Shown piece after piece: positions 58,980 to 64,000 of a stretch of 64,000 bases of DNA. Each line of letters begins with the position of its first letter. The first letter of the stretch is position 1. The notes beneath the pieces are model-generated. The model saw nothing but the letters and a program-made list of their open reading frames with translations. It was not told where the DNA came from and searched no databases. The position numbers were made by a program, and so were the translations under genes. Source of the DNA: Azoarcus sp. KH32C (GTDB lineage Bacteria > Pseudomonadota > Gammaproteobacteria > Burkholderiales > Rhodocyclaceae); contig NC_020516.1 of the NCBI RefSeq assembly GCF_000349945.1, positions 4,960,001-5,024,000 on the forward strand, in the 5' to 3' direction.

Positions 58980-61421
58980 ATGAACAGCAACGGCACACGC
59001 TTCCTGCTCCTCGATGGCGCCGCGGACTTCCGCAACGCAAGCCGGCAGTGCAGCTGGGACGCCGAGCAGCGCGCCTTCACGCTGACGCGCCAGGACGCGC
59101 CACGCCTGCCGCATCTCGCGCCGGCCCGCGCCCGCGAGCTGCTGGCCGCGGCCACCCCCTGCGTGCTCGACGACCACGGCCAGATCGGCCGTCTCTCCGA
59201 CGACGGCACACGCTTCGAATGCACGCTGTCGTGGCCGCCGACGGCGTGGCAACCCGTGCTCGCGGCACTCGACGATGCCGAAACCGGCGCGCCTGACCTC
59301 GAAACGCTGGTGCTGGACCCGGTCGACGCGCCCGCGGGCCGCTTCACCGATCTCGCGCTTGGCGGCAGCGGCCTCGTCGCGCTGCCGTGGAGCGACGGCG
59401 GCACGCAGCACGGCCTCACCGCGGTCCATCTGCGCCGCCGCTGGCAGACGCATTGCACGCTCGCCTTCGCGCCCCGCCGCGCCTGCGTGGAAGCGACAAT
59501 GGGGGCGGACCGCGTCTGGCTCCTCGGCGAGACGCGCCTCGGCCTCGCGGTCGGCGCGCCGCTGCCCCAGCCCTACCTCGGCCGGCCCGAGCGCTTCGAG
59601 CCGCTGCAGGCGAACCCCGACCCGTTGCGCCTGCTGTGGGACCTCGCACTGCCGCCGCACCGCGGCCTGCTGGGCCTCGCGGCCGACGACGAGCGCCTCT
59701 ACGTGCTCGCGGAACATCCCGACGGCACCGACGATGCGCCGTTGATGCAGGTCTTCACGCGCCCGCTCGCCGCCGGCCCGACGGAGACCTTCCGCGTCCA
59801 TCGCCTCCCCGCCGGCCTGCCGCTCGCGACCGACATCGCCGCGATCGGCGACGGCCGCTTCCTGCTGCTCGTGCCCTTCGAGGAGGGCCCCGAGCGCGGC
59901 AAGCTGCGCGACTGCCCGCTCTTCGCCCTCCCCGAGTCCGAAGACGACCAGATCGCGGATCTCGTGCCCGAACGCTGGCCGCGCCGCTCCGAAGCCGCCG
60001 CTTTTTCCGCCGAAGTCTCCGCCGGCCTCCGCTTCGTCCGCCATCGCGACGGCCACCCGCGTACGCTGACCGAAGACGGCCCGATCCGCCTCTACCGGCT
60101 CGCGCAGGCCCGTTTCGCGCCGTCCGGCACGGTGACGCTCTCTGAAATCCTCGACTCGGCGATGCCCGACACGCTGTGGGACCGCCTCTATCTCGATGCT
60201 TGCCTCCCGCCCGGCTGCCGCATCGACCTTGCCGTGCAGGCGGGCGATGACCGCGAAGAACTGCCCGTCGAATGGATCGCGCAGCCGCCACCGGTGCGGA
60301 CGCCGCGCCCGTCCGAACTCCCCTTCGCGCCCGGCCGCGCGCCGACGGACGACCCCCACGCGGGCCTCTACGAGCTGTTGATCCAGCGCGGCAACGGCGC
60401 GGTGCGCGAGGTGCGCGGACGCTATCTGCGCCTGCGCATCACGATGCACGGCGACGGCCGCCACAGCCCGGCGATCTTCGCGCTGCGCGTCTACTACCCG
60501 CGCTTCTCGTGGCAGACGCACTACCTGCCCGACCACTTCCAGCAGCAGGAACGCCCGCTGCCGCTGGAGGATGCCGACACGGTCGCCGCCAATGGCGCCG
60601 ACCTGCGCGAACGCCTGCTCGCGAGCTTCGAAGGCGTGATGACGCCGCTCGAAGACCGCATCGCCGCCTCCGAGGTCCTGCTCGACCCGGCCGCAACGCC
60701 GGCTGCGCGCCTGCACTGGCTCGCCGGCCTGCTCGGCACGACACTGCCGCGCCACTGGCCCGACGCCCGCCGCCGCCGCTGGCTCGCCTCGCAGGGCGCG
60801 ATGCAGCAGACGCACGGCAGCTATCGCGGCCTGCTCCTCGCGCTCGACATCCTCACCGACGGCGCCGTCGCGCGCGGCGCGGTGATCCCGGTCGAGCACT
60901 TCCGGCTGCGCCGCACGATGGCGACGATCCTCGGCATCGACATGGACGACCGCGACCATCCGCTGACGCTCGGCACCGGCCTCTCCGGCAACAGCATCGT
61001 CGGCGACAGCCTGATCCTCTCCGACGACCAGGCGCGCGAATTCCTCGCGCTGTTCGCGCCGGAAGTGGCCGAGCGCAGGGGCGAGGCGGCGGTCGTCGAG
61101 CGCTTCTTCGACGAGGCTTCGCGGCGCATGACGGTGATCCTGCACGGGCCGGCGAAAAACCTCGCCGCGGTCGTGCGCGACGCCCTGCCCGCGCTTGTGC
61201 CGGCCACCGTGCAATGGGCGATCCGCACCAGCGACCACCCCTTCGTGCTGGGCCTGTCGCCGCTCTTGGGCATCGACACCTGGCTGGAAACCCAGCCGCC
61301 ACCGGGGCGCGTCGTGCTCGACCGCACGCGCCTCGGCCGCGGCGATCTGCTGCACAACCCGGTCGCCCTCGATCCCGAGCACGCCGTGCCGATCGACGCG
61401 ACCGCCGGCGAAGGACACTAA
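58980..61421 (+). CDS. TIGR02242-type tail/baseplate protein with N-terminal beta-rich region
   Basis: This 813-residue protein has an N-terminal two-thirds that is beta-rich and repetitive in look (propeller-like). The last third (about residues 515-690) holds a phage tail protein domain of the TIGR02242 type: LPDHFQQQERP, RLHWLAGLLGTTLP and RRWLASQGAMQQTHGSYRGLLLAL in parts, then FRLRRTMATILGID. Such proteins close the baseplate in injection systems with gp I-like parts (compare Afp12). It starts 10 nt after baseplate J and precedes the next gene by 12 nt. Confidence 0.83.
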   Translation: MNSNGTRFLLLDGAADFRNASRQCSWDAEQRAFTLTRQDAPRLPHLAPARARELLAAATPCVLDDHGQIGRLSDDGTRFECTLSWPPTAWQPVLAALDDAETGAPDLETLVLDPVDAPAGRFTDLALGGSGLVALPWSDGGTQHGLTAVHLRRRWQTHCTLAFAPRRACVEATMGADRVWLLGETRLGLAVGAPLPQPYLGRPERFEPLQANPDPLRLLWDLALPPHRGLLGLAADDERLYVLAEHPDGTDDAPLMQVFTRPLAAGPTETFRVHRLPAGLPLATDIAAIGDGRFLLLVPFEEGPERGKLRDCPLFALPESEDDQIADLVPERWPRRSEAAAFSAEVSAGLRFVRHRDGHPRTLTEDGPIRLYRLAQARFAPSGTVTLSEILDSAMPDTLWDRLYLDACLPPGCRIDLAVQAGDDREELPVEWIAQPPPVRTPRPSELPFAPGRAPTDDPHAGLYELLIQRGNGAVREVRGRYLRLRITMHGDGRHSPAIFALRVYYPRFSWQTHYLPDHFQQQERPLPLEDADTVAANGADLRERLLASFEGVMTPLEDRIAASEVLLDPAATPAARLHWLAGLLGTTLPRHWPDARRRRWLASQGAMQQTHGSYRGLLLALDILTDGAVARGAVIPVEHFRLRRTMATILGIDMDDRDHPLTLGTGLSGNSIVGDSLILSDDQAREFLALFAPEVAERRGEAAVVERFFDEASRRMTVILHGPAKNLAAVVRDALPALVPATVQWAIRTSDHPFVLGLSPLLGIDTWLETQPPPGRVVLDRTRLGRGDLLHNPVALDPEHAVPIDATAGEGH

Positions 61422-61433
61422 AGGAGGAAGGGC

Positions 61434-62372
61434 ATGAGCGAGCCCGACGACAACTGCGACGCAAGCCTCGCCGGCGACGGCCGCTTCGAGGAGGCGCTGA
61501 AGCGCGTGAGCTACGAGCCCGGCATGCTGCTGGGGCTGGAGGCGACGCGTGCCGAGCAGGACTACCATCGCCGCCGCGCGACGCGCCACGGTTACTGGCT
61601 GCACGGCGCAGGCACGGTGGCGGGGCTGCGCGTGAGCCTGCGCGCGGAAGACCCCGGCAACGACACCGACAACGTGCGCGTGCGCCTCGTCGTGAGCCCC
61701 GGCGTCGGCGTCGACGGCCTCGGGCGCGAGCTGAGCGTCGCCGAGCCCTACTGCGTCGACCTCGGCGCCTGGCTCACCGCCCAGCACGAGGACGAGGCGC
61801 TGTGGGGCGCGCTGATCCGCGACGGCTACGCCGAGGCCGACAACCTGCTGTGGCTCAAGGTCACGATGCGCTACCAGGACTGCAATAGCGGCCTGCAGCC
61901 GGTGCTCGCGACCGAGGTCAATGCCGGCACCGACCCGGTCCAACCCAGCCGCGTCGCCGACTGCGTGCTCTTCGAGCTCGTCGCCGAACGCCCCGCCGAC
62001 GCACCTGCCGAGGAGCACCTCTTCGCGGCCCACGCGCGGATCAGACCGTACGGCGAGATCGAGGCGAATCTCGGCGAGCGCGAGCGCGCCCAGGTCGACG
62101 CTGCCACCGGCGCCGCGCGCAGCCAGCTCGAACTCGGCGCGCGCCTGCTGCATTCGCTCGGCGACGACAACCAGGCGCTGGTCGCCCGCCAGGCCTTCCT
62201 CACCGACCCGGCGCAGCTCGCGCGCACGCTGCTGGCGCGCATCGCGATCCGCCTCACGCCGCCCGCGCCCGAGCCGGACCTGATCGTCAATCCGCGCCGC
62301 ATCGAGGTCGACAACCTCGTGCGCCCCTTCCTCTTCAACGCCGCGGCGCTCGCCCGGCTGATCCGCGCGTAA
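61434..62372 (+). CDS. injection-system protein of unknown role, paralogue 1
   Basis: This 312-residue protein is of unknown function. It shares a core with the next gene: GMLLGLEATRAEQDYHRRR near residue 30, then HGAGTVAGLRV and VSPGVGVDGLGRELSV. The late part holds a charged helix and short strands. AAAGGAGGAAGGGC is a very strong Shine-Dalgarno. Similar proteins accompany injection-system loci in other phyla as far as I recall. A fibre-base or cargo-related part is possible but unproven. Confidence 0.7.
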   Translation: MSEPDDNCDASLAGDGRFEEALKRVSYEPGMLLGLEATRAEQDYHRRRATRHGYWLHGAGTVAGLRVSLRAEDPGNDTDNVRVRLVVSPGVGVDGLGRELSVAEPYCVDLGAWLTAQHEDEALWGALIRDGYAEADNLLWLKVTMRYQDCNSGLQPVLATEVNAGTDPVQPSRVADCVLFELVAERPADAPAEEHLFAAHARIRPYGEIEANLGERERAQVDAATGAARSQLELGARLLHSLGDDNQALVARQAFLTDPAQLARTLLARIAIRLTPPAPEPDLIVNPRRIEVDNLVRPFLFNAAALARLIRA

Positions 62373-62381
62373 GGAGCCGCC

Positions 62382-64000
62382 ATGGCCAACATCCGCTTCA
62401 CCCCGCTCCGGATCGGCACGACCAACGCGGCCGGCGAACGCATCTCCAGCATCGACCCGCTGCTGTCGCGCACGAACTACTTCGACGGCCAGCTGCTGAA
62501 GGCCTCCGACCTCAACCGCGACCAGATCTACCTCGACGAGCGCCTGCTGGAGCTGGGCCAGGTCTTCGGCGCCGGCATCGTGCGCGGGCTCGACCTCAGC
62601 CTGCAGTCCGGCCACCTGCTGCAGGTCGCGCCGGGCATCGCGATCGCGCCGTCCGGGCGCGTACTGCAACTCGCGAACACGCCGCTGACGATCGACCTCC
62701 TCAACAGCGGCCTGATCGCGACGCTCAACGACGGCCGTTTCCGCAGCTACGCGCGCGGCCTCTACGCGCTCGCGCTGACGCATGCCGAGGTCGTCGACGG
62801 CGTCGCCGAAGCCTTCCCCAAGGACCTCGCCGCGCCGCGCGTCCCGCACGTCGCCGCGTGGGCCGAGGGCGTCGAGCTGCGCCTGATGCCGCTGCCGCTG
62901 CCGTTGCCGCGTCAGGACGAGATCGCGGTGCGCGCGACGCTCGCCCGCGAGTTGCTCTCCGGCGGCGAACGCCTCGCGCTGCCCTCCGACGACGCCGTCG
63001 CGCTGGGCCTGATCGCGGTCGAACGCGGCCGCGTCCTGTGGCTCGACCGCGGCCTGCTGCGCCGCCCGCAGCGCGCGCTGAACACCCCCAACGCGATCCA
63101 GCAGGATCTCGCGGCGCACTACCAGGAGCTGATGCAGGCCGTGCTCACGGCGCGCCAGAGCGCCGGCCTGCGCGGGGCCTTCGCCGCGAGCCAGTACTTC
63201 CGCGTGCTGCCGCCCTGGGGGCCGATCCCGCAGGATTGCATCGATCCGGTCGGCGGCCGCCAGCAGTTCTTCCCCAAGGATTACGAAGTCAGCATCGCGC
63301 CGGTGCGGCGCAGCGAACTCGAAGCGGTGCTCGCGGACTCCGCCCACCTCGCCCCGATCGACCTCGAACGCGACGCCGACTGCGACGTGATGGTGCTGGT
63401 GCCGATGAGCGACACCGCCTTCGCGCTGCGCGCCCGTCAGCTCGAGGCACCCGCCGAGGTCGTGCCGCGGTCCCTCGGCCGCCTCGCGCGGCTCGACCGC
63501 CTCGCGCTGCGCATCCTGCCGCAGCTGCCGATCCACCGTATCGACACCGATGCCGACGTCTGGCGCGCGATCTGGGCCGACGTGAATCCCGCCGAGCTGA
63601 TGTTCGTGCGCCGCCCGCCGCGCACCGCGGAGACCGCCGTCAGCGCCGTCGTCCTCGCGCTCGGCATGACGCTGCCGCCGCCGGGCTCGGCGCTTCCGCC
63701 CGATGCCGCGCTGCTGGAAGAACAGCTCGACGCCGCGCTCGAAAACGTCGACGCGGCCGAAGAGGCGCGCGGCGCGCTGGAGGCCGAGATCGCGCGTCTC
63801 AAGGTCCGCATCGCCGAGCTCGAAAAGGCCGTTGCGGCCGGGGGCGGTGACCAGCGCCTCACCGATGCGCTCGCCGAAATCGAACGTCTCAAGCTCGCGC
63901 TCGCCGCGGCGCAGAAGGAAATCGAGACCCTTAAATCCGACGACCGCAACGCCGCGGTCCTCGCCAACGCGCTGGAGGCCGCCAGCGACCGCATCGACGC
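62382..64000 (+). CDS. injection-system protein of unknown role, paralogue 2 (3' end outside window)
   Basis: The first 539 codons are present and the stop is beyond the window. The N-terminal domain resembles paralogue 1: NYFDGQLLKASDLNRDQIY near residue 37, then FGAGIVRGLDL and VAPGIAIAPSGRVLQL. A long middle domain follows. From about residue 445 a coiled coil begins, rich in Glu, Ala and Leu (for example EEARGALEAEIARLKVRI). The ATG is 9 nt behind the previous stop with AAGGAG upstream. A long, fibre-like or scaffold protein is suggested by the coiled coil. Confidence 0.78.
   Translation, partial: MANIRFTPLRIGTTNAAGERISSIDPLLSRTNYFDGQLLKASDLNRDQIYLDERLLELGQVFGAGIVRGLDLSLQSGHLLQVAPGIAIAPSGRVLQLANTPLTIDLLNSGLIATLNDGRFRSYARGLYALALTHAEVVDGVAEAFPKDLAAPRVPHVAAWAEGVELRLMPLPLPLPRQDEIAVRATLARELLSGGERLALPSDDAVALGLIAVERGRVLWLDRGLLRRPQRALNTPNAIQQDLAAHYQELMQAVLTARQSAGLRGAFAASQYFRVLPPWGPIPQDCIDPVGGRQQFFPKDYEVSIAPVRRSELEAVLADSAHLAPIDLERDADCDVMVLVPMSDTAFALRARQLEAPAEVVPRSLGRLARLDRLALRILPQLPIHRIDTDADVWRAIWADVNPAELMFVRRPPRTAETAVSAVVLALGMTLPPPGSALPPDAALLEEQLDAALENVDAAEEARGALEAEIARLKVRIAELEKAVAAGGGDQRLTDALAEIERLKLALAAAQKEIETLKSDDRNAAVLANALEAASDRID

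Noticed and set aside
58794..63536. Very long minus-strand open frame (1580 codons) opposite the injection-system genes
   Set aside because: It is the antisense shadow of high-GC third positions in recognised plus-strand genes, with His/Arg/Asp-rich low-complexity translation and no family motifs.
45791..64000. Idea that the tail-like cluster is a complete prophage
   Set aside because: No integrase, terminase, portal, capsid or attachment-site repeat is seen in the window, and the DUF4255, DUF5908-like and CIS-type adaptor genes point to an injection system. The right part is unseen, so this is not final.

Overview
The window is GC-rich, almost fully coding DNA from a betaproteobacterium. 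Its gene content points to the Rhodocyclales, most likely the Azoarcus/Aromatoleum/Thauera group: an aerobic benzoyl-CoA (box) pathway with a BoxR-type regulator, a phasin, metX-metW, and an incomplete regulatory PTS next to a siaABCD-like module. This placement is inferred from gene content; there is no rRNA or other marker gene here.

Region 1 (1-16974) is an aerobic benzoate degradation locus in two divergent arms. The minus arm reads outward from about 9.3 kb: boxD (semialdehyde dehydrogenase), a DUF4863/PnbB-like protein, benzoate-CoA ligase, a branched-chain-amino-acid-type ABC importer (binding protein, two permeases, two ATPases) and an alpha/beta hydrolase cut by the window edge. The plus arm is boxR, boxC, boxB, boxA, a beta-ketoadipyl-CoA-type thiolase and a hemerythrin-domain protein. 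Together they import benzoate, activate it to benzoyl-CoA, epoxidise the ring (BoxAB), open it (BoxC), oxidise the semialdehyde (BoxD) and thiolyse the beta-ketoadipyl-CoA-type product. The shared control region carries two divergent sigma70-like promoters and six ACTGCA-type boxes.

Region 2 (17068-31626) is a mixed chromosomal stretch. It holds a TPR/O-GlcNAc-transferase-like protein, an RTX-type calcium-binding repeat protein with an exact 573-bp-period internal duplication, a DCC-family thiol protein, a FIST sensor protein, a lipase-like hydrolase, a phasin with a clear promoter and terminator, a U32 tRNA hydroxylase (TrhP), a DUF3592 membrane protein, an ABC-F ATPase, a small three-haem-motif protein and an AsmA-like protein.

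Region 3 (31723-45507) is signalling and housekeeping. An EIIA(Man)-HPr-EI phosphorelay without sugar permeases is followed directly by siaA, siaB, siaC and siaD (PP2C phosphatase, kinase, phosphoprotein, diguanylate cyclase). Then comes a SAM-II riboswitch with its own promoter and a terminator in front of metX-metW, a small conserved-looking gene, a PAS-GGDEF-EAL protein, an AmpG-like transporter and a SMUG1-like uracil-DNA glycosylase.

Region 4 (45791-64000, running off the right end) is a contractile injection system (phage-tail-like, eCIS/Afp/PVC relatives). It encodes a DUF4255 terminator-type protein, a carboxypeptidase-regulatory-like protein, a sheath, a tube, a divergent sheath-like protein, a second tube, a LysM/CIS-tube protein, a DUF5908-like small protein, separate gpD-like hub and gpV-like spike genes, a large protein with a C-terminal membrane segment, gp25, baseplate J, a TIGR02242-type tail protein and two related proteins of unknown role. 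The membrane protein, the sheath-like protein and the paired unknown proteins are the least explained parts. The ATPase, tape measure and any cargo genes are not in the window.
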